Source: Cyclobacteriaceae bacterium
Lineage (GTDB): Bacteria; Bacteroidota; Bacteroidia; Cytophagales; Cyclobacteriaceae
Length of the DNA stretch: 64,000 bases
Direction of reading: 5' to 3'
Assembly (NCBI GenBank): GCA_019638355.1
Contig: JAHBTY010000001.1
Location: forward strand, 62,001 to 126,000
Positions 18,796-27,629 of the stretch are shown here, in pieces. How positions within the stretch are numbered: position 1 is the first letter of the stretch; each line of letters begins with the position of its first letter. The position numbers were made by a program, and so were the translations under genes. Under the pieces are notes generated by a model that was given only the letters and a program-made list of their open reading frames with translations, had not been told where the DNA came from and did not search any database.

Positions 18796-20148
18796 CTAAC
18801 CTTTTAGATTTCCAGCTTCAGCGATTTGACCTAGTACTTTATCAATAACTTCTTTAACGATTTCATTAGCAGATCGGTTATCAATCATTTGATTGTAGTC
18901 AAACCGTCTTCTTTTATCTGGATAATTTACCGTGAACTCGAATTCATAAAATTCGATCTCTAAGTTGACAGCCAAATTCTGAAGATCTAAAGATTTTTTG
19001 AAGCCCTGAAACTGATAACTGTAGGTTAATTGACTAATTCCGTTGAGGTCAATACCTGGCTTTCCTGGTGTACGACCATCGATCCATTTATAAAATGTTT
19101 CCCAACTATTTTCAATAGTAACCAATTCCCAGCGGTCTCCTTGTTCTGAATAATGAATTGTTCTCTCCCTTGAATTAAAGAGGTCTTTAATTTTGTCAAG
19201 TTTACTTTCCACGATTTGTAGTAATGGAAAAATGCTTTCTTTCAACACATGATTTGTAGCATGTAGCATTTGTGATTCTCTAACCACATCTGGACCAGTA
19301 AGTTGTTTTTTTAACAGCTCTATTTTTTTGTCTAAATCATCTGGTTCATCAATTTCTTTGCCTTCAATTGCATCTAATACTAATTGTTGACTTTCAATGA
19401 CTCTATCTGCAATAAAAGAATAAAATAATTGGGCATCTCCACCATAAGCTTGAATATCTGCCAAAAGCTGGTAGTAGGGTTGTTTGTGAATGTCTCTTAA
19501 TACAATGGGTGGAAATCCGCAAGCAATTAAAATCAGATTATTCAAAATACGAGCGGTTCTACCATTCCCATCATAAAATGGATGAATACTCACATAGCCA
19601 ATGTGAAAATTGGAAGCTATTTCTATGGGGTGAGGTGACTCATTGTCATCAAAATATTTATCGAGTTCTGCGTTTGTTTTGTTCAATAAGTTGTGAATAG
19701 CATCCGCAACTTCGCCAGGAGAAGTGAAAGAGATTTTTTCTAGTTTGTAATTGATGATTTCATTTGCCGTAGATTTCCATTGCCCTATTTGCAAAGACTT
19801 TATTGCATCATCTTCGTGCATAATGGCTTTGTGGATTTCCTTTATTCGCTTCTCCGAAATTCTGGTTTTGCCGCTGCCAATCTTCAAGATTTCCAGCACA
19901 ACTTTATCATGGCCATTCATTTCCATGACGTCCTTTATTGGCTTACCATTTACATCAATGTTACCAACCATTACGCTCCGTGTTTCTTCCCGCGTAAGCG
20001 TTCCGCCTTCCATTCTGTTTGAATAGTAATTCCAATCTAAGCGAAACTTATAGTTGATTTTCTTTTTTACCTCAGAGCTTAACGTGCCATGAGTATTAAT
20101 TGCCTTTTGCAATTCATTAATTCTATCCAGTTTTTCTGTATAGGTCAT
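18796..20148 (-). CDS. Fic-family AMPylase, class II (N-terminal inhibitory helix)
   Basis: A 450-residue protein expected to transfer AMP (or a related nucleotide moiety) to hydroxyl groups of target proteins. The Fic core motif HPFYDGNGRTAR is complete, near residues 188-199, including the catalytic His. The sequence SNRMEG at 43-48 matches the inhibitory motif (S/T)xxxE(G/N); its position ahead of the core makes this an autoinhibited class II Fic protein. The C-terminal 180 residues are an additional charged region with no recognised fold. The gene stands alone, convergent with the FAH gene; its target is unknown. Confidence 0.88.
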   Translation of the reverse strand: MTYTEKLDRINELQKAINTHGTLSSEVKKKINYKFRLDWNYYSNRMEGGTLTREETRSVMVGNIDVNGKPIKDVMEMNGHDKVVLEILKIGSGKTRISEKRIKEIHKAIMHEDDAIKSLQIGQWKSTANEIINYKLEKISFTSPGEVADAIHNLLNKTNAELDKYFDDNESPHPIEIASNFHIGYVSIHPFYDGNGRTARILNNLILIACGFPPIVLRDIHKQPYYQLLADIQAYGGDAQLFYSFIADRVIESQQLVLDAIEGKEIDEPDDLDKKIELLKKQLTGPDVVRESQMLHATNHVLKESIFPLLQIVESKLDKIKDLFNSRERTIHYSEQGDRWELVTIENSWETFYKWIDGRTPGKPGIDLNGISQLTYSYQFQGFKKSLDLQNLAVNLEIEFYEFEFTVNYPDKRRRFDYNQMIDNRSANEIVKEVIDKVLGQIAEAGNLKG

Positions 20149-20160
20149 GGTTGTTGAATA

Positions 20161-21075
20161 TTACCAGCTACCACTACTTCCTCCGCCACCAAAACTTCCG
20201 CCACCACCTGAAAAGCTGCTGCCACTACTACTCCAGCTACTTGAACTTCCCGAACCCCAACTGCTACCACTACTCCAACCACCAGAGCCAGAACCTCCGC
20301 CCTCTTCAAACTTCTTAGCGAGCTTTTTACCCCATGAGGTTTGGTTTACCAACCATTTTATAATCGGAAAACCAATCAGATAAGATACACCCGGTACGTA
20401 CCACAAGTGCCCCGGAAAAACGAATGCCGGAAAAATAGAAAAGAAGGGCGTAAGAAATAAATACATAAACCAGCCCCAGCCGCCTTTAATGAACAATCCA
20501 AAAAAAGCGAAGATGCCCAGAAAAGCATAAATGCCGAGGCCAATTAAGATGCGTGCTGTTGTTGAAAGCTCACCCAACTCACTCGTATCATTGGCTGCGT
20601 ACTCGCCACCTATGCCTTTTGTAATGGCAGTAATAGCAGCTGTAACACCGCCATCAAAATCTGCCCTGCGAAAAGCGGGAGCCATTTCGTTGCGTATAAT
20701 TCTATTACAAAGCGCATCGGTTAATACGCCTTCCAAACCATGGCCTACTTCAATGCGCATTTTATGATCGTCAACCGCTATCAGCAACAGTACGCCATTG
20801 TCTTTATCTTGCTGGCCTAACTTCCATTTTTCGGCTACCCGAAGTGAATACTCTTCTATGGTTTCTCCATCCAGCGAACTAACTGTGAGGATTGCAATCT
20901 GATTGGAGGTAGAGTCTTCATAGGCTTTTAACTGCGCTTCCAGTGCTTCTACTGTTTCGTGCTTTAACACCTGCGCATCGTCATGCACTCGGGTACCCCA
21001 TAATTCGGGCACGGGTTTTTGAGCTACTGCCCATCCGGAAACAAACAGAAAGAATATGAATATAAACCGCATCAT
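20161..21075 (-). CDS. TPM-domain (YgcG family) membrane protein with Gly/Ser tail
   Basis: A 304-residue protein from ATG 21075 (a second ATG follows at once); longer upstream reading would run into the previous gene. Signal peptide to about residue 20, then the TPM domain (about 25-150) with DSTSNQIAILTVSSLDGETIEEYSLRV and GHGLEGVLTDALCNRIIRNEM. Two or more hydrophobic helices follow (about 190-260) and the protein ends in a 45-residue tail of Gly, Ser and Trp finishing GGGGSSGSW. TPM proteins are periplasmic-facing and are linked in other species to photosystem repair or LemA systems. The last gene of a three-TPM operon. Confidence 0.85.
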   Translation of the reverse strand: MMRFIFIFFLFVSGWAVAQKPVPELWGTRVHDDAQVLKHETVEALEAQLKAYEDSTSNQIAILTVSSLDGETIEEYSLRVAEKWKLGQQDKDNGVLLLIAVDDHKMRIEVGHGLEGVLTDALCNRIIRNEMAPAFRRADFDGGVTAAITAITKGIGGEYAANDTSELGELSTTARILIGLGIYAFLGIFAFFGLFIKGGWGWFMYLFLTPFFSIFPAFVFPGHLWYVPGVSYLIGFPIIKWLVNQTSWGKKLAKKFEEGGGSGSGGWSSGSSWGSGSSSSWSSSGSSFSGGGGSFGGGGSSGSW

Positions 21076-21094
21076 GCCTTTATTCTTAATCACC

Positions 21095-21838
21095 TTACCA
21101 CGAATCGCTCGAACCGCCTCCGCCCGAAAATCCTCCACCACCAAAATCGCCACCCCACGAACCACCGGATGAACCGCGGCCACCACCGAGCATATTCCCT
21201 AACATGGCGGCTGTCCAATAGCCACCCATGCCTCCACCACCCCGATTTCTGCGCGACATTAAAATCACCAGCAGGATTATGAAAATAATTGTACTCCACG
21301 AAGATTTTTTACCGCGCTTTCGCGGAGCTGGATTGTCGTTCTTGTATTCGCCCGCCACCGCTTTTATAATGGCTACCACTCCCGCCTGAATACCGGCTTC
21401 ATAATTTCCTTGCCTGAAATAAGGAGCTACTTCGTTGCGATTAATGCGACTGCTCAAGGCATCGGTAAGCACACCTTCCAACCCATAACCTACTTCTATA
21501 CGCATCTGGCGTTCCTGCATGGCAATCAGAAACAACACACCGTTATCTTTTCCTTTTTGGCCAAGCTTCCACGCTTCAAACACGCGCACAGCATAGCCAT
21601 CAATATCTTCGCCTTCCAGCGAAGGCACAATCAACACGGCAATTTGTGTAGATGTTGAATCGCGGTGTGCCTGCAATAAAGCTTCCATCTGTGCTTTGGC
21701 CGATGCCGAAAGTACATTGGCTTCGTCATGCACCCACACGGCATTGTGAGGTGGAACTGCACGTTGTGCCTGCACCACAAAACTTGTTGCCAACAGCAAC
21801 AGAAGAAAAATAAATCGTAGGGAAAAACTAAATCTCAT
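21095..21838 (-). CDS. TPM-domain (YgcG family) protein with Gly-rich tail
   Basis: A 247-residue paralogue of the gene 20 bases downstream. It has a signal peptide ending VVQAQ, a TPM domain with DSTSTQIAVLIVPSLEGEDIDGY and GYGLEGVLTDALSSRINRNEV, one hydrophobic helix (about residues 180-195) followed by RRNRGGGG, and a tail ending GGGGSSDSW. The two tails share the same ending, which suggests either a functional C-terminal tag or conserved composition after duplication. It begins 8 bases after the third TPM gene. Confidence 0.85.
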   Translation of the reverse strand: MRFSFSLRFIFLLLLLATSFVVQAQRAVPPHNAVWVHDEANVLSASAKAQMEALLQAHRDSTSTQIAVLIVPSLEGEDIDGYAVRVFEAWKLGQKGKDNGVLFLIAMQERQMRIEVGYGLEGVLTDALSSRINRNEVAPYFRQGNYEAGIQAGVVAIIKAVAGEYKNDNPAPRKRGKKSSWSTIIFIILLVILMSRRNRGGGGMGGYWTAAMLGNMLGGGRGSSGGSWGGDFGGGGFSGGGGSSDSW

Positions 21839-21846
21839 GTAAACGT

Positions 21847-22497
21847 TTATTCCAATCGTAAATCGTCTTTCAATTCGTTTACATCATCCGGAGTTATTAC
21901 AAATCCTTTCTCCAACAGTAAATCACCGCAGCGCTTAATGGCTGATACAATACCATCTGTAATATGACCTTGCTTTACATTTTCAATAATCACTTTCACC
22001 ATGCCATCCCACTCTTTCTGGTCCACCACTTTGCTGATGCCTTTATCGGCCATTACAATTACTTCATGTTCAAAAAATGAAATAAAGATCATAATGCCGG
22101 TACGCTGCCGCGTATTGAAAACTTCTTCTTCCAGGAAAGCACTTTGCGCACGTTTAAAAGTTGCCTGATCCATGTACGATTGGCTGAGCATTAACCGCTT
22201 GGCAGGGGCCACGTAGTTTGCAGTTAATCCACCCAGCAAACCACCTATTACTACCAGCGTAAAAATCAAAACCGGATCGTACACAGCCAATGCAGGAATG
22301 TAGCGATCGAAAAGTACAATCAGCGCAAACACCAATGCAGCTCCTGTTAAGGCAGCCCGGTAGTTAGCAATCGTATAATGACTGCTCTTTTCTACGAACA
22401 CCGGTACAATCTCGCCCGAGATTTTACTTTCGGCATCCTTCACTGCGCTTTTAATGCGCTCCAGGTCTTGCTGACTAAATCGATCTTGAATGGCCAT
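21847..22497 (-). CDS. TPM-domain membrane protein without signal peptide
   Basis: A 216-residue protein, the first gene of the TPM operon. Unlike its two neighbours it begins in the cytoplasm with a helical segment (SQQDLERIKSAVKDAESKISGEIVPVFVE), has two close hydrophobic helices (about residues 45-65 and 75-95) and then the rest of the TPM domain (RTGIMIFISFFEHEVIVMADKGI). The form matches the second TPM protein usually found beside YgcG-type proteins in Bacteroidota. The lemA gene that often opens this cluster is missing here; upstream lies the CHAT gene. Confidence 0.85.
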   Translation of the reverse strand: MAIQDRFSQQDLERIKSAVKDAESKISGEIVPVFVEKSSHYTIANYRAALTGAALVFALIVLFDRYIPALAVYDPVLIFTLVVIGGLLGGLTANYVAPAKRLMLSQSYMDQATFKRAQSAFLEEEVFNTRQRTGIMIFISFFEHEVIVMADKGISKVVDQKEWDGMVKVIIENVKQGHITDGIVSAIKRCGDLLLEKGFVITPDDVNELKDDLRLE

Positions 22498-22563
22498 AGC
22501 AATGTATTGAGGGAAACAAAGATAGCGGAAAACAAACCAATCCGGCCAGAAGGAGGTAAATAA

Positions 22564-25380
22564 TCAGTTGGCGCCAATCAGGGTAAATGCTCCCCAATAA
22601 TAAGGTTGCGGATATGCTTGTCGCGTAATTTGCATGGCATGTTGGTATGCGTGCGAAATGTTTTGCGTGCGCAGATACTGTTCATAAAAAGCATCCATAA
22701 AAGTAACGGTAGCTTCATCGCTTATTTTCCAGAGCGAACCCATAACCGATCGGGCACCAGCCAATTGAAAGGCGCGTTGCAAACCCCACACACCTTCACC
22801 ACTTTGAATTTCGCCCAGGCCGGTTTCGCAGGCTGAAAGTACTACCAATCGGGTTTCGGGCAAATCGAGTTGTGTAACTTCATAAGCGGTAAGAAAACCA
22901 TCTTCGTACAAAGCATAATCCGAAACAGAAAGTGGCTCACTATCAGCTGCGCCCGCTAAGATCAACTTGGATTTTAGATAAGTATCGGCTTTTGAAAGTT
23001 GATCGAACTGGCCGTGCGTAGCCAGATGCAGCACCGTAGGGCTTGCAAGTTTTTTTACGTTCGATTCATTTGCTTCCACACCCGTTAACAATTCTATTTT
23101 AAAGCCACCTTCGCCAGCCTTGGTGCCTATTAGTTCTACTTCTTTTTTAGTGCCCGGCAAAGCAGAAATTCCCGCGCGGGTTTCGTTGGCTTCTACCGGA
23201 ACAAGTTCATTGCTGCGATACACATTACTGCTTTGTTTACGATTCATATCAAACTGCGGATTACCAACCAGCACAATCGATTTACTTGTAATTGCTTTCG
23301 ATGTGGTTATTAATAAATCGCGACCCGTTGAAACCCGTCTTACTTCAATTTCATCCAATACAAATTTTTGAGTGGCTGGATTTTGTAAGGCTACCGGGTT
23401 AACAATGTGGTACACGCCATCGGCACTAACAATAACCGAAGTTGCGCCACGCAAGTGATCGCTGATTTTTTTCCAGTATGTATTGTAACTATCCACATCT
23501 TCTGATTGCGTGCGTACCCGATTCTGATAATTGCGTAAACTCCGGATTTCAAATGCTTCGCCTTCGCCTATCTGAAAGAGCGTTGGCTTACTCTCCCCCG
23601 GTTTTATAACAAGCGCCCAATATTGAACTTTTGGTTTATCAAATTCGAAGTTGTCGCGTTGCAGCCGAAGGATTTCCAGGTAAACCTCGCCTTGTTTTAA
23701 GCGGGCTTGTACATCTTGCCAATGAACGGGTTTAATAATATTAACGGCTACCAACTTCAGGTTAACGGCACGCTCTAAATCGCCAATGCGTACTGATATG
23801 CGGTTAATGGAATCTGCTATAGCAGGATTACCCGGAGGCTGTTGGTAAAATGCTGAAAGCTCATCGCGCAGGCGTTTTATTTCCGCTATCTGCGCAAGCG
23901 TTACTTTGTCTTTGATTTTACGAAGTTGTTTTTCCTGCTCGCGGGTTGCATCCAAAATAAGACCTTTGGTTTGTAAAATTTTATTAAGCAGTTCGCCCGA
24001 TTGATCATTGCCTTTCTCTATCAACAACAGCAGCAGCGAGTAATACCGATCCAGTTCTTTTGTATAATTTTTAAAGAACTCGCGTTTTTCGTTTTCAGTA
24101 AAGTATTGGAAGTTTTGAATGAGCTTTTTCTCTTCTTCCGCGATGATAGTTTGTGCCTGGGATAAGGCAGCGGGGAATTGATTGGATTTTACTTTGAGGT
24201 TGAGGTAGTAGGGAGCATATGCCGATCTCAAGCCATCGGAAGTTGGTTTGTACCACCTATTTAATTTCATTTTATTCAATACCTCAAAAAATTTTTGGTA
24301 ATTCGCTTCTGCCCACGTTATGTTGTTATTTAATTGAGCCAACACAGCCTGATCAAGAAGTCCGGTGGCGTATTGCTGTGCTTGCTCTTTGTTACCTGTT
24401 TTTATAGAACTAATGATTGCAATAAGATTCGTACCTCCTATCTGTTGAAATAAGTCATACCCCTCCCATGATTGTAATACTTGCTGCCGGGTGGAATCTG
24501 CAATGTTTGGGTCATTTAAATATTTTCTGGATGCCGCAAAACTTTGGTTATTAAAATTATTACTTAATACCAAATCGCTGGCATATTGTTTTGCAAATGG
24601 CATACAGTCTGCAAAGCGGTGCAGGTTAAAGTAAGCGCGCATCAGTTTGCTGTTGTACTCCATTCTTTGATTTACTCGCTGTGTTTCACCTACAACTTTC
24701 ATAGAAGAATCGTATTGATGCCTGGCCTTTAGCATTTGTTGCTTTGTTTCATTGGGCCAATTCGGATCAATCTTAAATGTCTCTTCCCCGCTTGCGTATT
24801 TATAAACAAATGCATCAGCATCTGTTAATTGTTTAAGTCGTAATAATACTTCTATTGCCTCTTCGTATCGTTCTGCCTGGAAGAGCCCTTCGCCCAGCTG
24901 TGAATAGAATCCCCTTCTAACGGAAGGATCGCTGCTTTTTTCCAAAATTGATTTATATTTTTCCAGGAACCGGATATTCTTTTCATGCAAGTGCTGAACA
25001 TTATAAACCTGGCTAAGCATTAAATAGGTTTGCCCGATAAGGGCTTCATTAACCAATGCGTACCCACGATTATAAAATGGAAAATGCTTTTCATACGCTT
25101 CAATTGCTTGTTGCAGTAACTTAGTCTTGGTTAAGTTATCTGTTGATTGCGATGCGATGAGGTACCTAACGTAAAAATACTCCTCATCTTCAGCGGTAAA
25201 ATTTTTATCGGTTATCTCCAGCAATCGTGCGGCAGCTTTTTGCTTGTCTTGTGCATAACTGATACTTGTAATCAATCGATCATACTCAGTATAATCAACT
25301 ACCCGCGTTCGCATACGCTCTTGCTGCGCCATCAGGTGCGCGGAAACCAATAAAATAGAGGCAGTTAATATTAATCGCAT
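22564..25380 (-). CDS. Secreted TPR-CHAT protein (caspase-like protease)
   Basis: A 938-residue protein from the ATG at 25378-25380, giving a clean signal peptide ending LMAQ. Residues about 30-430 hold TPR-type helices, followed by a long charged helical region (about 440-560). The C-terminal CHAT domain (about 640-938) carries the catalytic dyad: His in LHLATHGQFD near residue 790 and Cys in VVLSACETGLGE near 850, followed by GVWGLQRAFQLAGARSVMGSLWKI. It is therefore predicted to be an active cysteine protease. CHAT proteins are often intracellular effectors, whereas this one is exported. It is 66 bases upstream of the TPM operon on the same strand. Confidence 0.9.
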   Translation of the reverse strand: MRLILTASILLVSAHLMAQQERMRTRVVDYTEYDRLITSISYAQDKQKAAARLLEITDKNFTAEDEEYFYVRYLIASQSTDNLTKTKLLQQAIEAYEKHFPFYNRGYALVNEALIGQTYLMLSQVYNVQHLHEKNIRFLEKYKSILEKSSDPSVRRGFYSQLGEGLFQAERYEEAIEVLLRLKQLTDADAFVYKYASGEETFKIDPNWPNETKQQMLKARHQYDSSMKVVGETQRVNQRMEYNSKLMRAYFNLHRFADCMPFAKQYASDLVLSNNFNNQSFAASRKYLNDPNIADSTRQQVLQSWEGYDLFQQIGGTNLIAIISSIKTGNKEQAQQYATGLLDQAVLAQLNNNITWAEANYQKFFEVLNKMKLNRWYKPTSDGLRSAYAPYYLNLKVKSNQFPAALSQAQTIIAEEEKKLIQNFQYFTENEKREFFKNYTKELDRYYSLLLLLIEKGNDQSGELLNKILQTKGLILDATREQEKQLRKIKDKVTLAQIAEIKRLRDELSAFYQQPPGNPAIADSINRISVRIGDLERAVNLKLVAVNIIKPVHWQDVQARLKQGEVYLEILRLQRDNFEFDKPKVQYWALVIKPGESKPTLFQIGEGEAFEIRSLRNYQNRVRTQSEDVDSYNTYWKKISDHLRGATSVIVSADGVYHIVNPVALQNPATQKFVLDEIEVRRVSTGRDLLITTSKAITSKSIVLVGNPQFDMNRKQSSNVYRSNELVPVEANETRAGISALPGTKKEVELIGTKAGEGGFKIELLTGVEANESNVKKLASPTVLHLATHGQFDQLSKADTYLKSKLILAGAADSEPLSVSDYALYEDGFLTAYEVTQLDLPETRLVVLSACETGLGEIQSGEGVWGLQRAFQLAGARSVMGSLWKISDEATVTFMDAFYEQYLRTQNISHAYQHAMQITRQAYPQPYYWGAFTLIGAN

Positions 25381-25451
25381 AAGCAAAAAAGACTTATGCA
25401 ACTTAGGTATAATCGTATTGCCTTAAAATCAAATTGTTTATTTTAGCCATT

Positions 25452-26927
25452 ATGATCACCACCTTACTCTCACACGGCTGGAAAAAATTTGCCCGCTCGG
25501 TAGCGTTCGAAAAAGAACTGGCCACCCATATCTTTCTGGGCTTTATTGCCATCATGGTGTTTGGCTATGCCATCGCGCTGGGTTTCTTTCTGGAGAAAAT
25601 TATTACCGATGGCCTTCAGCAACCTGATAGCGTGGGCTTTGTAAATAGTTTGTTGCTCTATTACTTTGGCTTTGAGTTTATGTTACGGTACTTCATGCAA
25701 AGCACGCCCGCTTTAGATGTGCAGCCCTATTTGCATCTACCCATCAGTAGAAAATACTTAGTGCATTACCTGTTGCTAAAATCGGCCCTCAGTCTGCTTA
25801 ATTTTTTGTCGCTCGTTTTATTTGCCCCGTTTGCATTTACAGCCGTGGCTAACACAGGGGGCTCGGCCTGGGCCTGGTTGCTTGCCATTTACCTGATCAG
25901 CCTGTGCCTGCACTACGTGGTTTTGATTTTCAAAAAAGGATTAGACGATACCGTGATCGGGTTTCTGGTGCTTGTTGGAACAATTGGCTTGTTGGGACTG
26001 GCCGACTATTATCAATGGTTCCGGTTATCGAACGCTTCGGCTGCACTGTTTCAATTCATACTTCATAATCCACTTTCAATTTTGGCTGTATTGGCACTGG
26101 GCGGGGTGATATACTATTTCAACTTTGCCTTTTTTTTAAGAGGCATGTACCCGGAAGAACTGGCGCCTCGCAAAAACTCCAAAGAAGGTGCTACTCAAAA
26201 TCTGGCTATTCTACAAAGCCTTGGTATGTTAGGCGAATGGGCTAACCTGGAGTTGAAGCTTATTCTGCGCAACAAACGCACTCGCAGTTTGCTTATGCTG
26301 AGTGCTCTCTTTTTACTGTATGGATTAATTTTTTACACCAATGAAAAATACACAAAAGAACTGCCGGGCTTCCTGTTGTTTGTGGCCATATTTATCACCG
26401 GTATTTTCATGATTAACTACGGGCAGTTTTTGTTTAGCTGGCAAAGCAATCATTTCGATTTTACATTAACCCGGCCGGTATCATTGGCACAAGTAGTTGA
26501 ATCGAAGTATTGGTTGTTGTGTAGCGTTACTGTTATCTGCTTTGTACTCAGTATTCCCTACGTTTACTTCGGCTGGAAAATTTTGTTTACACATTTGGCC
26601 GCTGCTTTATTTAACATCGGTATCAATGTGTTTATAATTATGAACCTGGCCATGTGGAATCCCAAAAAAATAGATCTTACCAAAAGCAGCATGATGAACC
26701 ATCAGGGTGTAGGTGCAGCTCAATGGGTAATGGGAATTCCGATACTTTTATCGCCTTACATTTTCTACCTGCCCTTTAGTTTTGCCGGCTATGCCAACTG
26801 GGGCATTGCTGCTGTTGGTGTTGCCGGTATTTTAGGATTGGTATTTCGAAACCGTTTATTAACCCTTACAACAAACCGATTGCAAGCCCGCAAGTATTCT
26901 ATTGCTGCCGGCTTCAGAGGTGAATAA
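25452..26927 (+). CDS. DUF5687 ABC-2 type permease
   Basis: A 491-residue integral membrane protein with about 10-12 hydrophobic segments. The ATG at 25452 is chosen over a TTG 18 bases upstream. The opening SHGWKKFARSVAFEKELATHIFLGF and later RKYLVHYLLLKSALSLLNFLS match the Bacteroidota DUF5687 family, whose members work as the membrane part of an ABC-2 type exporter. The ATP-binding subunit is encoded 9 bases downstream, so the two form an operon. The substrate is unknown. It is divergent from the CHAT gene with only 71 bases between start codons. Confidence 0.85.
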   Translation: MITTLLSHGWKKFARSVAFEKELATHIFLGFIAIMVFGYAIALGFFLEKIITDGLQQPDSVGFVNSLLLYYFGFEFMLRYFMQSTPALDVQPYLHLPISRKYLVHYLLLKSALSLLNFLSLVLFAPFAFTAVANTGGSAWAWLLAIYLISLCLHYVVLIFKKGLDDTVIGFLVLVGTIGLLGLADYYQWFRLSNASAALFQFILHNPLSILAVLALGGVIYYFNFAFFLRGMYPEELAPRKNSKEGATQNLAILQSLGMLGEWANLELKLILRNKRTRSLLMLSALFLLYGLIFYTNEKYTKELPGFLLFVAIFITGIFMINYGQFLFSWQSNHFDFTLTRPVSLAQVVESKYWLLCSVTVICFVLSIPYVYFGWKILFTHLAAALFNIGINVFIIMNLAMWNPKKIDLTKSSMMNHQGVGAAQWVMGIPILLSPYIFYLPFSFAGYANWGIAAVGVAGILGLVFRNRLLTLTTNRLQARKYSIAAGFRGE

Positions 26928-26936
26928 TTTTAATCT

Positions 26937-27629
26937 ATGATTTCAATTTCTTCTTTGATTAAAACGTACGGAACTGAGCCCGTAGTAAACATTGCTGAAT
27001 TAACTATCCGCAAAGGCGAAAGTTTTGGATTGGTAGGAAACAACGGTGCCGGCAAAACCACGTTGTTTCGCATGATCCTCGATTTGATTCGCCCCACGCA
27101 GGGTACTGTTACCATTGACGGCAATGCTGTACAGGGCACCGACAACTGGAAACACTACGTGGGTTCATTTCTGGACGAAAGCTTTTTGATACCTTATCTC
27201 ACACCCGATGAGTATTTCAAATTTGTTGGTAAGCTGCATCAATACAGCGAAGCCGACCTGAAACAATTTTTGCAAAAATTTGAAGAGCTATTTAATGATG
27301 AGATTATCGGTAAGAAAAAACACATCGGCAGTTTGTCGAAAGGAAATCTGAAAAAAGTTGGTATTGCTGCGGCTTTTATCGGTAATCCACAGGTGATAAT
27401 TCTCGATGAGCCTTTTGAAAATCTCGATCCTACATCTCAAATCCGCCTAAAGCGATTATTGCAACAAGAGCGCGAAACCCGATCGCTTACCTATTTAATC
27501 TCAAGCCACGACTTAAACCATGTAACCGAAATCTGCGGACGCATTGTGGTGCTGGAAAAAGGTAACGTAGTGAAAGATATTGAAGGTGGAAATTTATTGG
27601 CGCAGCTGGAAGAATACTTTAAAGCGTAA
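26937..27629 (+). CDS. ABC transporter ATP-binding protein
   Basis: A 230-residue ATPase that energises the DUF5687 permease encoded just upstream. Walker A is GNNGAGKTT (residues 34-42), the signature is LSKGNLKK near residue 132, and Walker B with the catalytic Glu is VIILDEPFENLDP near 152-164; the switch His is in LISSHDLNHV. The signature has an N in place of the usual Q (SGGQ), a common variation in this subfamily. The stop codon directly abuts the stop of the convergent metallo-beta-lactamase-fold gene with no intergenic base. Confidence 0.93.
   Translation: MISISSLIKTYGTEPVVNIAELTIRKGESFGLVGNNGAGKTTLFRMILDLIRPTQGTVTIDGNAVQGTDNWKHYVGSFLDESFLIPYLTPDEYFKFVGKLHQYSEADLKQFLQKFEELFNDEIIGKKKHIGSLSKGNLKKVGIAAAFIGNPQVIILDEPFENLDPTSQIRLKRLLQQERETRSLTYLISSHDLNHVTEICGRIVVLEKGNVVKDIEGGNLLAQLEEYFKA

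Noticed and set aside
20147..20383. Proline- and leucine-rich frame on the plus strand
   Set aside because: It is the antisense of the Gly/Ser codons in the tail of the TPM gene.
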